A stretch of DNA of 43,670 nt from Crocinitomix sp. (GTDB lineage: Bacteria; Bacteroidota; Bacteroidia; Flavobacteriales_D; Crocinitomicaceae). Shown in pieces: positions 25,999 to 34,594 of this stretch. The stretch lies in assembly GCA_030836155.1 (NCBI GenBank), contig JAURQI010000119.1:1-43670 (forward strand), given 5' to 3'. The notes beneath the pieces were generated by a model. It was not told where the DNA came from, ran no database searches, and was given only the letters and a program-made list of their open reading frames with translations. A program made the translations under genes and the position numbers. The first letter of the stretch is position 1. Each line of letters opens with the position of its first letter.

Positions 25999-27769
25999 CT
26001 TCTTCTTCTATATTGTCGTATACACGAACATTGTCCTGGTTTATCTCTTTATAATAGACAATAGATAAGTCTCTATACTCCATTTCATTGATAAAGAAAT
26101 CTTGAATTTCTGGATCAACAAGTCGAATTCCAGTATTGAAATAAAGCGGCATTATTACTGCGTCATCCATTAGGATCTGATCAGCTTTTGCATATAATTC
26201 CATGCGCTTTTCAGCATCAATTTCGTTTAGTGCCGCTTCGTATACCTCATCAAATTTAGGGTTTGAGTAGCGAAAATAATTCATAGATGTTTCTTTCTCT
26301 TCAATGATATTCTTACCATGGAATAAGTATAGGAAGTTAGAAGGATCAGGATAATCAGCTATCCATCCAAAACGCCAGAAGTCAACTTCTCCTTTTTCAA
26401 CCATTGGGTGTAATTCTGACATTGGGATCACGTTTAAGGCGATATTCACGCCAAGCTCTTTATTGATCATATAGGTGATTGCATCCGCTACTTTTTCGTT
26501 AATACCACCGCTAGCATTCAAATTAAGCGTTATCTCTGGGAATCCTGCTCCGTTCGGATAACCAGCTTTTTTCATCAAATCTCTTGCTTTTTTCGGATCA
26601 AATTCAAAACCTTTTACCGTTTCTGAAGGGTACCCTTTCATCGTTGGAACAAATCCATTCTTAGCAGCGATACCTTCACCCTGCAGAATAAAATCCACCA
26701 AGGAATCACGGTCGATCGCATAATTAAAGGCTCTTCTTACGTTAGCATCTCCAAACACCTCACTCGTGGATAAAAACCCGTAATACTGGACGTTCAAACT
26801 GTTTACAGACTGTACTTCAAACTCCTTGTTCTTTCCATCTTTCGCTTCTTCAAGACTACCCATGATATTTGGAATCTCCTCAACAGGCAATCCCCAGACC
26901 ATATCTAATTCATCATCCTTAAATGCTTGAAGTTCATCGTTTTTATCCTTGATAAACGATATTTTCACTTGACTTAAGAAAGGCAATTGGTTTCCAAACT
27001 CATCCGTTCTCCAGTAGTTATTGTTTCTATTGAAGACAACTTCCTTTCCATTTTGAATAGTAGAAGCAATAAATGGTCCTGTTCCAATGATCCGATCTTT
27101 CATACCATCATATCCATATTTATCAACAGCTTCTTTAGGATAAACCGTTGTTGCAGAAATAGCCATTAAATAAGGTAACCCTGAATAAGGTTGCTCTAAC
27201 TCAACCTCAAGTGTATAATCATCAACAATACGGATCCCTTTCACCGATCCTGCCTGACCTGCAGCATACTCTCTTGCTCCAAGTAATTTATCTAGAAAAA
27301 GACTAGACCATTTGTTTGCTGGATGGTTAGAACAAAGAAAACTCAAGCAATATTCAAAATCGGACGCTTTTACTTCTTTTCCAACACCACCTTCAAAACA
27401 CTCATCATCATTAAAATGTACACCTTTTCGGATATGAAAAGTATATACTGTTTTGTCTTTGTCTATTTCGTATGATTCAGCAAGGGAAGGCTCAACTTCA
27501 AGTGTTTCTTGATTCAATCGTAATAAACCTTCATAGCCCAACACAGCGATATGCGTTGAGTAAATATCGTTCAGAGAAGCAGGAAAAAGACTTGAATAAT
27601 CCTCAATGGAATTCATTCGAAGTACTCCTCCTTTAAATTTACCTCCTTCAACTTTCTCTAGTACGGTAGGATCAATAGTATTTGACTCTTCCCCACTGCC
27701 TCCACCACAAGCAAATAATAGTGCTGTGAGAAACAATGCGAATATGGGTTTTGTGTTTTTCATGGACAT
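25994..27769 (-). CDS. Peptide-type ABC transporter substrate-binding lipoprotein (SBP family 5)
   Basis: A family 5 extracellular solute-binding protein of the DppA/OppA type, expected to bind peptides or similar solutes. I use the ATG at 27769 (or 27763, MKNTKPIF), because the open frame from 27823 starts inside the accC terminator and upstream of the promoter box at 27787-27794. The result is 591 residues with a lipoprotein signal, lipobox LLFAC followed by GGGSGEES. Family features include YTFHIRKGVHFNDDECFEGG, VKASDFEYCLSFL, the PYSGLPYLMAIS segment and a C-terminal IMPLYFNTGIRLVDPE. No permease or ATPase gene is adjacent, so it is an orphan that may work with a transporter elsewhere or in another role. 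Identity by family is firm, substrate unknown. Confidence 0.9.
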   Translation of the reverse strand: MSMKNTKPIFALFLTALLFACGGGSGEESNTIDPTVLEKVEGGKFKGGVLRMNSIEDYSSLFPASLNDIYSTHIAVLGYEGLLRLNQETLEVEPSLAESYEIDKDKTVYTFHIRKGVHFNDDECFEGGVGKEVKASDFEYCLSFLCSNHPANKWSSLFLDKLLGAREYAAGQAGSVKGIRIVDDYTLEVELEQPYSGLPYLMAISATTVYPKEAVDKYGYDGMKDRIIGTGPFIASTIQNGKEVVFNRNNNYWRTDEFGNQLPFLSQVKISFIKDKNDELQAFKDDELDMVWGLPVEEIPNIMGSLEEAKDGKNKEFEVQSVNSLNVQYYGFLSTSEVFGDANVRRAFNYAIDRDSLVDFILQGEGIAAKNGFVPTMKGYPSETVKGFEFDPKKARDLMKKAGYPNGAGFPEITLNLNASGGINEKVADAITYMINKELGVNIALNVIPMSELHPMVEKGEVDFWRFGWIADYPDPSNFLYLFHGKNIIEEKETSMNYFRYSNPKFDEVYEAALNEIDAEKRMELYAKADQILMDDAVIMPLYFNTGIRLVDPEIQDFFINEMEYRDLSIVYYKEINQDNVRVYDNIEEEE

Positions 27770-27786
27770 GATTTGTCTAAGGCAAA

Positions 27787-27794
27787 CAAATATA
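27787..27794 (-). promoter_or_regulatory. -7 box for the substrate-binding protein gene
   Basis: Read on the minus strand, TATATTTG matches TAnnTTTG exactly and ends 18 bases before the ATG at 27769. It sits right behind the accC terminator, whose hairpin would occupy the -33 region, where no TTTG is seen. Confidence 0.5.
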
Positions 27795-27806
27795 TGAATA
27801 CTAATG

Positions 27807-27839
27807 AAAAAAGACTGCTCCATTTTGAGCAGTCTTTTT
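27807..27839 (-). terminator. Terminator after accC
   Basis: A 13-bp stem, AAAAAGACTGCTC with GAGCAGTCTTTTT and a 6-base loop, lies 30 bases past the accC stop. On the minus strand it ends in a T run. It is near symmetric and could act in both directions, but only the minus strand has a gene running into it. Confidence 0.85.
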
Positions 27840-27868
27840 AATAAAATTAGATATTACGGATATATCAT

Positions 27869-29212
27869 CTAATATTTTTCAATTTTAAAGGTTTCCATAA
27901 ATTTTGTCGTGAAATTTCCTTTTCTAAAGTTCTCGTCTTTCATGAGTTGTTGATGAAAAGGGATAGTGGTTTTGACACCTTCGATGAAATACTCATCTAA
28001 TGCTCTTTCCATTTTTGTTATGGCTTCCTCTCTCGTCTGTGCAACAGTGATCAATTTTGAGATCATTGAATCGTAATAAGGAGGAATAACATAACCAGCG
28101 TAAACATGTGTATCGATACGAATTCCGTGTCCGCCTGGTTCGTGGTAATCAGTTATCTTACCTGGACTTGGGCGGAAATCATTAAAAGGATCTTCGGCAT
28201 TAATACGGCATTGGATCGCATGCATTTTAGGGAAATATTCTTTTCCTGAAATCTTATCTCCAGCTGCCAATTTGATTTGTTCTTTTATCAAATCATAATT
28301 AATAACTTCTTCGGTGATTGTGTGCTCCACTTGAATACGCGTATTCATTTCCATGAAGTAGAAGTCACGATTTTTGTCTACAAGGAATTCAACGGTTCCA
28401 ACACCCTCATATTTTATGGCTTTTACTGCTTTAATTGCAGCTCTACCCATTGCTTTTCGTAATTTATCGGTCATAAATGGCGACGGTACTTCTTCAACCA
28501 ACTTTTGATGACGACGTTGAATAGAGCAATCTCTTTCAGAAAGGTGACATCCATTACCATATTGATCACCGGCAATTTGGATTTCAATGTGACGCGGCTC
28601 TTCAATGAATTTCTCCATGTACATCCCGTCATTTCCGAACGCAGCCTTTGACTCTTGACGAGCAGAGTTCCACGCATCTTCCATCTCATCCTCATTCCAA
28701 ACGACACGCATACCTTTACCACCACCACCGGCAGTTGCTTTTAGCATAATAGGGTAACCCACTTTTACACCTGTTTTCTTGGCATCGTCAAGGTCTTTTA
28801 ACAGACCTGCAGAACCAGGAATACAAGGCACGCCAGCTTTAATCATCGTTGCTTTGGCAGTTGCCTTATCACCCATTTGATCGATCATCTCTGGAGAAGC
28901 ACCAATAAACTTGATTCCATTCTCCTCACACACTTTAGAGAAAGCGGCATTTTCGGATAAGAATCCGTATCCCGGATGAACCGCGTCAGCGTTTGTTATT
29001 TCACAAGCCGCTATGATACGTGCCATATCTAAATATGATTCGCTACTCGGAGGGGGACCAATACAAACCGCTTCATCTGCGAATCGGACATGCAAACTGT
29101 CGCGATCGGCAGTTGAGTATACTGCAACTGTTTTGATTCCCATTTCTTTACAGGTCCGAATTACGCGCAGCGCAATTTCTCCCCTATTGGCTATTAATAT
29201 TTTGTCAAACAT
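27869..29212 (-). CDS. accC: Biotin carboxylase subunit of acetyl-CoA carboxylase
   Basis: AccC carboxylates the biotin on AccB using ATP and bicarbonate, the first half-reaction making malonyl-CoA for fatty acid synthesis. I start at the ATG at 29212 ([20 protein letters not shown]), giving 447 residues, the standard length; an open extension of ten codons upstream has no family match. ATP-grasp features are visible: the Gly-rich loop [14 protein letters not shown] (near 159-172), [10 protein letters not shown], the [16 protein letters not shown] segment, and the [13 protein letters not shown] motif (near 286-298) containing metal and bicarbonate-binding residues. It follows accB by 80 bases and is the last gene of the fabH-accB-accC run, ended by a clear terminator. 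Confidence 0.97.
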   Translation of the reverse strand: MFDKILIANRGEIALRVIRTCKEMGIKTVAVYSTADRDSLHVRFADEAVCIGPPPSSESYLDMARIIAACEITNADAVHPGYGFLSENAAFSKVCEENGIKFIGASPEMIDQMGDKATAKATMIKAGVPCIPGSAGLLKDLDDAKKTGVKVGYPIMLKATAGGGGKGMRVVWNEDEMEDAWNSARQESKAAFGNDGMYMEKFIEEPRHIEIQIAGDQYGNGCHLSERDCSIQRRHQKLVEEVPSPFMTDKLRKAMGRAAIKAVKAIKYEGVGTVEFLVDKNRDFYFMEMNTRIQVEHTITEEVINYDLIKEQIKLAAGDKISGKEYFPKMHAIQCRINAEDPFNDFRPSPGKITDYHEPGGHGIRIDTHVYAGYVIPPYYDSMISKLITVAQTREEAITKMERALDEYFIEGVKTTIPFHQQLMKDENFRKGNFTTKFMETFKIEKY

Positions 29213-29282
29213 TTTTCTAAAATTTCGATTTTGTTTGGACATAAGTTTTCCAAACCGTGAGGTTGATTTGTATGTTCAGAAT

Positions 29283-29300
29283 CGTCTTAAGCTTAAGACG
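29283..29300. repeat. 18-bp perfect palindrome over the accB stop codon
   Basis: CGTCTTAAGCTTAAGACG is self-complementary over all 18 bases and includes the accB stop codon (29293-29295, minus strand). With no loop bases it forms at best a hairpin with a tight loop, and no T run follows, so it is not a normal terminator. It may be a protein-binding site or an mRNA processing signal between accB and accC. Confidence 0.6.
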
Positions 29301-29784
29301 GGTCGATCAAAAACAATGGCTGATCGTATTCGATTGGAGATGTATCATCAACCAATACTTTTACGACTTTACCAGCTACTTCTGATTCAATTTCATTGAA
29401 CAATTTCATGGCCTCAACCACGCATATCACATCTCCAACACTGATCGTATCTCCTACATTTACAAAAGTATCCTTATCTGGTGAAGGCTTACGGTAGAAT
29501 GTTCCGATCATTGGCGATTTAATCTCAATGTAATTCGAATTTTCTTCAGCGGCTGGCGCGACTGGCGCATCAGCGGCTGTTGCTGCTGGAGCCGTAGCTT
29601 GTGGTTGCATTTGAACCGGAGCCTGTTGTACAGGAGGTGCTTGAACAATATACTGATGCTCTTGCGGTCCGTGGTCAGTTTTGATCGTGATTTTGAAGTC
29701 ACCTTGTTCAATACTCACTTCGTTAACCCCTGATTTCGAAACGAATTTAATTAAACTTTGAATTTCTTTACTATCCATACTCAT
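29293..29784 (-). CDS. accB: Biotin carboxyl carrier protein of acetyl-CoA carboxylase
   Basis: AccB carries the biotin that shuttles carboxyl groups from AccC to the carboxyltransferase. The 163-residue protein has the N-terminal helical region (SKEIQSLIKFVSKSGVNEV), an Ala/Pro/Gln-rich linker (about 48-82) and the C-terminal biotinyl domain with EAMKLFNEIE, where Lys127 is the biotinylated residue. The Met3 start (MDSKEIQ) is an alternative to the first ATG at 29784 and the two cannot be told apart from the sequence. It is 40 bases after fabH and 80 before accC. An 18-bp palindrome overlaps its stop codon. Confidence 0.96.
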   Translation of the reverse strand: MSMDSKEIQSLIKFVSKSGVNEVSIEQGDFKITIKTDHGPQEHQYIVQAPPVQQAPVQMQPQATAPAATAADAPVAPAAEENSNYIEIKSPMIGTFYRKPSPDKDTFVNVGDTISVGDVICVVEAMKLFNEIESEVAGKVVKVLVDDTSPIEYDQPLFLIDPS

Positions 29785-29824
29785 AATTTATTCAATACGG
29801 TTTACGATTAGGTTTATTGGACTA

Positions 29825-30811
29825 TCAATAAGCCCATTTAAGGTAAATGGCTCCCCAAGTGAATCCACCTCCAAAAGAGGCTAACACGAGATTATCGCCT
29901 TTATTTAATTTTTCTTCCCATTCCCACAAACATAGTGGAATTGTGCCGGCAGTTGTATTACCGAATTTCTCAATATTGACCATAACTTTTTCTTTGGTCA
30001 ATCCCATTCTGTTGGCCGTTGCATCAATAATACGCAAATTTGCTTGATGCGGCACTAACCAATCAACGTCATCACTGGTCAAGTTATTTCTTTCCATGAT
30101 TTCAGCTGAGACACCTGCCATATTCTTAACAGCGTGTTTAAAGACTGTTTTTCCCTCTTGAAAAACATAATGGCGTCTTTCATCGATATTATCTTTTGTA
30201 AGTGGCTCTTTTGAACCTCCAACCTCTTGTAATAAGAATTGTCTTCCGGCTCCGTCTGATCTCAGGATCGCATCTTGAATACCCAAACCGTCTTCATTTG
30301 GTTCAAGTAAGACTCCACCTCCACCATCTCCAAAGATGATACAAGTTGCTCTATCTTCATAATTGATAATGCTCGACATGACATCGGCACCAATTACGAT
30401 AATCTTTTTGTAAGTGCCATTTTCAACATAAACACGTCCTACATCTAACGCATATAAAAATCCAGAGCAAGCTGCACTTAAGTCAAACCCCCATGCATTC
30501 ACACATCCTGCCTTATCACAGATAACATTCGCTGCGCTGGGGAACCGATAATCGCCGGTAATTGAACCCACCACTATCATGTCGATTTCTGAAGGATCAA
30601 TTCCTCGCTTTTCGCAAATTCCAGCAACGATTTTCGCTCCAAAATCAGAAAGCGCTTCACCTTTTGCAGCCAATCTTCTCTCTTTGATTCCAGTTCTAGA
30701 TGTAATCCACTCATCATTGGTATCAACCATCTTTTCTAAATCCTGATTGGACAGAATACCCTCGGGGACATAACCCTGTACAGAAGTGATTGCTGCTGTG
30801 ATTTTCGTCAT
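29825..30811 (-). CDS. fabH: 3-oxoacyl-ACP synthase III
   Basis: FabH condenses an acyl-CoA primer with malonyl-ACP to begin fatty acid synthesis. The 328-residue protein shows the complete catalytic triad: Cys115 in LSAACSGFLYAL, His255 in VPHQANLRI and Asn285 in FGNTTAGTIPL. The segments TSRTGIKERRLAA and FGDGGGGVLL are also typical. In many bacteria plsX lies between rpmF and fabH; here it is absent and rpmF is separated from fabH by a terminator. The gene therefore should have its own promoter in the 30812-30985 gap, where I see only a weak 7-bp dyad (30915-30939) and no clear TAnnTTTG box. fabH, accB and accC probably form one operon for initiation of lipid synthesis. Confidence 0.97.
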   Translation of the reverse strand: MTKITAAITSVQGYVPEGILSNQDLEKMVDTNDEWITSRTGIKERRLAAKGEALSDFGAKIVAGICEKRGIDPSEIDMIVVGSITGDYRFPSAANVICDKAGCVNAWGFDLSAACSGFLYALDVGRVYVENGTYKKIIVIGADVMSSIINYEDRATCIIFGDGGGGVLLEPNEDGLGIQDAILRSDGAGRQFLLQEVGGSKEPLTKDNIDERRHYVFQEGKTVFKHAVKNMAGVSAEIMERNNLTSDDVDWLVPHQANLRIIDATANRMGLTKEKVMVNIEKFGNTTAGTIPLCLWEWEEKLNKGDNLVLASFGGGFTWGAIYLKWAY

Positions 30812-30984
30812 ATTATTCGCGTTGACTCTAACAATTAAGAGGCTAAATTTATCAAAAAAAGCTTAAACCGAGGCGATTTTTAGCTTTGATTTGCTTATCC
30901 TGCTTATTATCGGCTAGAATCGCAAGTAAGCGGATTCTATAAGGCTCAATAGAAACGGTTGATTATTACAGACATCCATAAACT

Positions 30985-31017
30985 AAAAAAGGATAACAAT
31001 GGTGTACATTGTTATCC
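30985..31017 (-). terminator. Terminator after rpmF
   Basis: An 11-bp stem, GGATAACAATG/CATTGTTATCC (30991-31017) with a 5-base loop, followed on the minus strand by six T (30985-30990). It ends the DUF177-rpmF transcript, 32 bases past the rpmF stop. Confidence 0.87.
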
Positions 31018-31048
31018 AAATTTCTTTAAAAAAATACCGACCAAAGAA

Positions 31049-31240
31049 TCAGATCGCAACTTCTTTCTCCATTACCACTTTACCTTTGTAATAAAGTTTT
31101 CCTTCATGCCAATGAGCTCTGTGGAATAAATGAGGTTGACCTGTTGTCGGACAAGTAGCAATATTATCCGCGACCGCCTTTACATGCGTTCTTCTCTTAT
31201 CTCTTCTTGTCTTAGACGTCTTTCTCTTAGGATGTGCCAT
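31049..31240 (-). CDS. rpmF: Large ribosomal subunit protein bL32
   Basis: A 63-residue ribosomal protein of the 50S subunit. The N terminus [19 protein letters not shown] is diagnostic and highly basic. Later comes [14 protein letters not shown]; only one cysteine is present, so the four-Cys zinc ribbon of some bL32 proteins is absent, giving the zinc-free type. It follows the DUF177 gene by 58 bases, a conserved pair in bacteria, and is closed by a strong terminator. Confidence 0.98.
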   Translation of the reverse strand: MAHPKRKTSKTRRDKRRTHVKAVADNIATCPTTGQPHLFHRAHWHEGKLYYKGKVVMEKEVAI

Positions 31241-31298
31241 TTTTCTTTTGTTTTCCGTTTAATTAACTTGGTCAATCAAACTTTATTAAAATTCTATC

Positions 31299-31862
31299 TT
31301 ACTTCTTTTTTAACTTATTCAATGCCGCCCAGCGCGGATCAACAGTTTCTTCAGTCTCATCTTGCTCTTCAGCAGTCGATTCTTGCTCCTCAATTGCGGA
31401 ATCTTCTTCCACCATCAGGTAATTGTTTATTTCATTAAGCATTTCTTCGTTGCACTCACCTTCGGGGTGCACTCTTTTGTACGGTAATAGCAGCGAGACA
31501 AATTCATAGACCGGTTGTGTAATATCAATCTCGGTTTCATGTGGCGCTAAGGATTTAATCTTTTCGTCATCAAGCTCATGCTCTGTAAATTTGTATATCA
31601 GGTCGTCTTCACCATCGACTGGATACCATAAGCTATCCGTACAACGATCACACATGACTTTCAATTTACCATTGACTTTAAAATCTACCAACAACATGGT
31701 CGTCTTTTTTTCAAGTACCATATCGAGCTCCAGGTCTGCCCCTTCTATCTCCGTCGTTTCAAATTGCTCAAAGAACGTATCGTCTATTTTAAAGTGAAAA
31801 TCGTGTTTTCCATCTTTCAAGCCTGAAAAGGCAATCGCGTATTCACTTTTCTTTCCCACCAC
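31299..31862 (-). CDS. YceD/DUF177 family protein
   Basis: The 187-residue protein belongs to the YceD (DUF177) family, linked in bacteria and plastids to 23S rRNA accumulation and almost always encoded just before rpmF, as here. The family core CDRCTDSLWYPVDGEDDLIY lies near residues 75-94, with a CxxC pair; a third cysteine, in HPEGECNEEM near 137, matches the family's later Cys position. The C terminus is acidic (about 150-178) and ends in VDPRWAALNKLKKK, typical for the family. The start is a GTG at 31862, chosen because it sits just behind an excellent promoter (31874-31905) that leaves little room for anything longer. Exact biochemical role is not established. Confidence 0.9.
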   Translation of the reverse strand: MVGKKSEYAIAFSGLKDGKHDFHFKIDDTFFEQFETTEIEGADLELDMVLEKKTTMLLVDFKVNGKLKVMCDRCTDSLWYPVDGEDDLIYKFTEHELDDEKIKSLAPHETEIDITQPVYEFVSLLLPYKRVHPEGECNEEMLNEINNYLMVEEDSAIEEQESTAEEQDETEETVDPRWAALNKLKKK

Positions 31863-31873
31863 AAAATAGAGCG

Positions 31874-31905
31874 CAAAGATATCAATAAATTTTTATTTCA
31901 ACAAA
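31874..31905 (-). promoter_or_regulatory. Promoter of the DUF177-rpmF operon
   Basis: On the minus strand: TTTG (31902-31905), exactly 20 bases, then TATCTTTG (31874-31881). Both elements match the Bacteroidota -33/-7 consensus, the best promoter in the window. The start site would be about 6-8 bases before the GTG at 31862, so the mRNA is nearly leaderless. Confidence 0.65.
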
Positions 31906-31918
31906 GCTTTTTTGAAAC

Positions 31919-32971
31919 TTACTTTTTTGTTGTCTGTTTTTGCAAAGGATTTTTGTTTAACTCCTTATGCTGAAGTCTTCTTTGATAAACATCACAGGCC
32001 AAGAAATATGCATTTCTAAAAGAGCGCTCTGACGCTATACCTTTTCCAGCGATATCAAAGGCTGTACCATGATCTGGCGAAGTTCTGACGATTGACAAAC
32101 CGGCCGTAAAATTGACTCCTTCGTCGAATGAAATCGACTTAAATCCTGTTAGTCCTTGGTCGTGATACATGGACAAAATTGCATCAAAGTTTTTTAAGTT
32201 AGAAGATCCAAAAAAGCCATCTGAAGAGTAAGAACCGTAAACCAATTCACCTTCATCGCGCAACTTTAAAACAACTGGATTAATAATATCAATCTCCTCT
32301 TGACCTAATGTACCTCGATCCCCTGCATGCGGGTTAAGACCTAAAACGGCAATCTTTGGTTTGCGGATTAAGAAATCCTCTTTGAGTGATTGCAACATCA
32401 ATCTTAATTTCTTTTCTACGCTTTCTGGCGTAATCAAAGCTGCGACATCTTTTAACGGAACATGACCGGTAACCACCCCAACACGAAGTCCATCTGCGAC
32501 CATAAACATCAGAACATCTTTCGATTCAGAAAGGTTAGCCAAATATTCTGTATGCCCCGGGAATTCGAACCCAGCGTCGCGCACGCAATCTTTATTGATC
32601 GGAGCGGTAACGAGGACATCAATTTTATTCTCCTTTAAATCAGCTGCTGCCGCCTCAAGTGATTTTAATGCATAGGTTCCACCGTTTGCGTTCTTTTCAC
32701 CCAAAATAATTTGCACTTCTTCTTGCCAACAGTTGATTAGATTTACTTTTTTCGGTTTAGCTTCTGTCGCATCTTTTATGACGAGGTATTGAAAATCGGG
32801 TTTATTAATCGCCTTTTTATGAAATGAGATCGCCTTTGATGATCCGTAAATGATTGGAATTGAATTCGCATACACGAGTGAATCAGACAGTGTTTTAATA
32901 ATGACTTCTAATCCGACTCCATTGATATCACCAATTGATATTCCTACTTTTATTATTTTGTTTTCTTCCAT
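31919..32971 (-). CDS. pdxA: 4-hydroxythreonine-4-phosphate dehydrogenase
   Basis: PdxA oxidises 4-phosphohydroxy-threonine in the DXP-dependent route to pyridoxal phosphate (vitamin B6). The 350-residue protein starts VGISIGDINGVGLEVIIKTL, with GDxNGVG replacing the more common GDPAGIG, and contains TAPINKDCVRDAGFEFPGHTEYLA (metal His in GHTE, near 138), GLNPHAGDRG (near 206-215) and MYHDQGLTGFKS (near 268-279), which together supply the three metal-binding histidines. It overlaps the end of the leucyl aminopeptidase gene by 19 bases, so translation is likely coupled. The C terminus is extended by a short basic tail (NPLQKQTTKK). Confidence 0.95.
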   Translation of the reverse strand: MEENKIIKVGISIGDINGVGLEVIIKTLSDSLVYANSIPIIYGSSKAISFHKKAINKPDFQYLVIKDATEAKPKKVNLINCWQEEVQIILGEKNANGGTYALKSLEAAAADLKENKIDVLVTAPINKDCVRDAGFEFPGHTEYLANLSESKDVLMFMVADGLRVGVVTGHVPLKDVAALITPESVEKKLRLMLQSLKEDFLIRKPKIAVLGLNPHAGDRGTLGQEEIDIINPVVLKLRDEGELVYGSYSSDGFFGSSNLKNFDAILSMYHDQGLTGFKSISFDEGVNFTAGLSIVRTSPDHGTAFDIAGKGIASERSFRNAYFLACDVYQRRLQHKELNKNPLQKQTTKK

Positions 32972-34422
32972 TCTTCCGTTTTTCTTTCTAGAAATCTCGT
33001 TAATAATCTCACTCCAAAACCAGACCCACCTTTTGTGCGGTAAGCATCTTTTTTACTTAAAAATGCTGGTCCTGCGATATCCATGTGAATGTAAGGATAA
33101 TCTGTGAAGTGCTCCAAGAATTTACCCGCCGTTATCATCCCAGCATAAGGACCACCTAGGTTATTTAAATCAGCAATAGGGGATTTCATTTCCTCGAGAT
33201 AGTCATCCCAAAAAGGGAATTGCACCACGCGTTCATGACTTTCCAAACCTGCCATTTCTAGTTCTTTAAATTCTTTTTGTTTCGCATTCCCCATAACAGG
33301 AACGGCAAAGGTACCCAATGCTCTGGCGGCAGAGCCCGTTAACGTGGCTGCATCTAAAACCAATTCTGGGTCATATTTTTTGGCATAAGCTAACGCATCT
33401 GCCAAAACCATTCTTCCTTCTGCGTCCGTATTTAATACTTCAACCGTTGTGCCGTCAAACATGGTAATGATGTCTCCCGGTGCATAAGCATTTACTCCCG
33501 GTCTATTATCCGTTGCCGGAATCAGAGCTATAATATGGATAGGTAAATTTAATTTAGCCGCAGCAAAGATCGCTCCCGAGACGGTCGCCGCACCTCCCAT
33601 ATCACTCTTCATTAAATCCATTGAGTTTGCGGTAGGTTTCAGACTTAGCCCTCCGGTATCATAAACAATCCCTTTACCAACCATTACAATCGGCTTTTTA
33701 TTGACAAAATTTTTGGGCTTCCATTCCATGATGGTCATGGTTGGTGGATCAACAGAACCTCTATTGACGGCCAAAATACCGCCCATTTTTAAAGCTTTTA
33801 TTTTATTCTTTTTAAGAATTTCCACTTTCATTCCCACACGATCGCCTGCTGCTTTCAACTCATTAGCCAATGTTTCTGCAGTTAAATACGAAACCGGCTC
33901 ATTAACCAGATCTCTGGCCCAAGCGGTCGCTTCGCACACTGTGTTTAGCCGCTCAATATCTACCTCTTTATTACTGATTCGAATGGATTTCAGGATCCAT
34001 TTTGCAGAGGGTTTGTTCTTTAAATATTTTTCAAATGTGTATGATCCCAAAATCAGTCCTTCGGCCACTGCTTCAATCGCAGCAGGGTGATCACCGATAA
34101 TGGTTAAGTCTTTGCATTCTTCCTTTAGCTCTTCTTGAATTGCAGCTCCAAACTTTCTCAATGATTCAAGATCATTAGATTTACCCCCGTCTAGCTTATA
34201 ACCATAGGTATGTAAACCCGATTGATTCAAATGGAATTCTCCATTTTTCTTGCCTTGTCTTTTCATGTAAGACAATTCATCCGGAGACCAAGGCAGTTGG
34301 TCTAAATCTGACCATCTACCCACTAAAAAAACTTTATTTCGTTTTCTTAAACCGGAAACTGGAACTTTTTTCTCTTGAACGGCGGTAAGCAACATCTTTC
34401 TTTTTTTTGTAAAGTTATCCAT
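32953..34422 (-). CDS. Leucyl aminopeptidase family protein (M17)
   Basis: A 489-residue cytosolic zinc aminopeptidase of family M17 (PepA type), removing N-terminal residues from peptides. The metal-binding and catalytic segments are present: VGKGIVYDTGGLSLKPT (near 247-263, with Lys and Asp ligands), MKSDMGGAATVSGA (near 269-282) and the signature NTDAEGRMVLADAL (near 331-344) with its catalytic Arg. The N-terminal domain is short and divergent, as is usual. It overlaps pdxA by 19 bases. The ATG at 34422 is preceded by a 170-base gap (34423-34594) with a divergent gene beyond it; I see no clear TAnnTTTG box for this gene there. Confidence 0.94.
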   Translation of the reverse strand: MDNFTKKRKMLLTAVQEKKVPVSGLRKRNKVFLVGRWSDLDQLPWSPDELSYMKRQGKKNGEFHLNQSGLHTYGYKLDGGKSNDLESLRKFGAAIQEELKEECKDLTIIGDHPAAIEAVAEGLILGSYTFEKYLKNKPSAKWILKSIRISNKEVDIERLNTVCEATAWARDLVNEPVSYLTAETLANELKAAGDRVGMKVEILKKNKIKALKMGGILAVNRGSVDPPTMTIMEWKPKNFVNKKPIVMVGKGIVYDTGGLSLKPTANSMDLMKSDMGGAATVSGAIFAAAKLNLPIHIIALIPATDNRPGVNAYAPGDIITMFDGTTVEVLNTDAEGRMVLADALAYAKKYDPELVLDAATLTGSAARALGTFAVPVMGNAKQKEFKELEMAGLESHERVVQFPFWDDYLEEMKSPIADLNNLGGPYAGMITAGKFLEHFTDYPYIHMDIAGPAFLSKKDAYRTKGGSGFGVRLLTRFLERKTEEWKKTK

Positions 34423-34565
34423 TTTTCTTTCGCGAAGAGAATGTAGTCGCTGAAAGATTTAAAATATGATCCATTGGATTTATAAAACATACATTCTACT
34501 CATTGTGATCAACCAAAACCCCTTATTTTACGTTATAGTAACAGAATAAGCCCATGCTTTTTTCG

Positions 34566-34573
34566 TATATTTG
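34566..34573 (+). promoter_or_regulatory. -7 box for the FN3 secreted-protein gene
   Basis: TATATTTG matches TAnnTTTG. It overlaps the first possible start (TTG at 34571) and lies 21 bases before the GTG at 34595, which is why I prefer the GTG. No convincing -33 TTTG is seen. Confidence 0.4.
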
Positions 34574-34594
34574 ATATCCTTTGCAAATTTGCCT

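Noticed and set aside
27770..27823. Upstream start of the substrate-binding protein
   Set aside because: It begins inside the accC terminator hairpin and upstream of the TATATTTG box; the lipoprotein signal starts at 27763-27769.
30812..30984. Riboswitch or regulatory RNA before fabH
   Set aside because: Only a 7-bp dyad (30915-30939) is visible, with no conserved core or terminator next to it.
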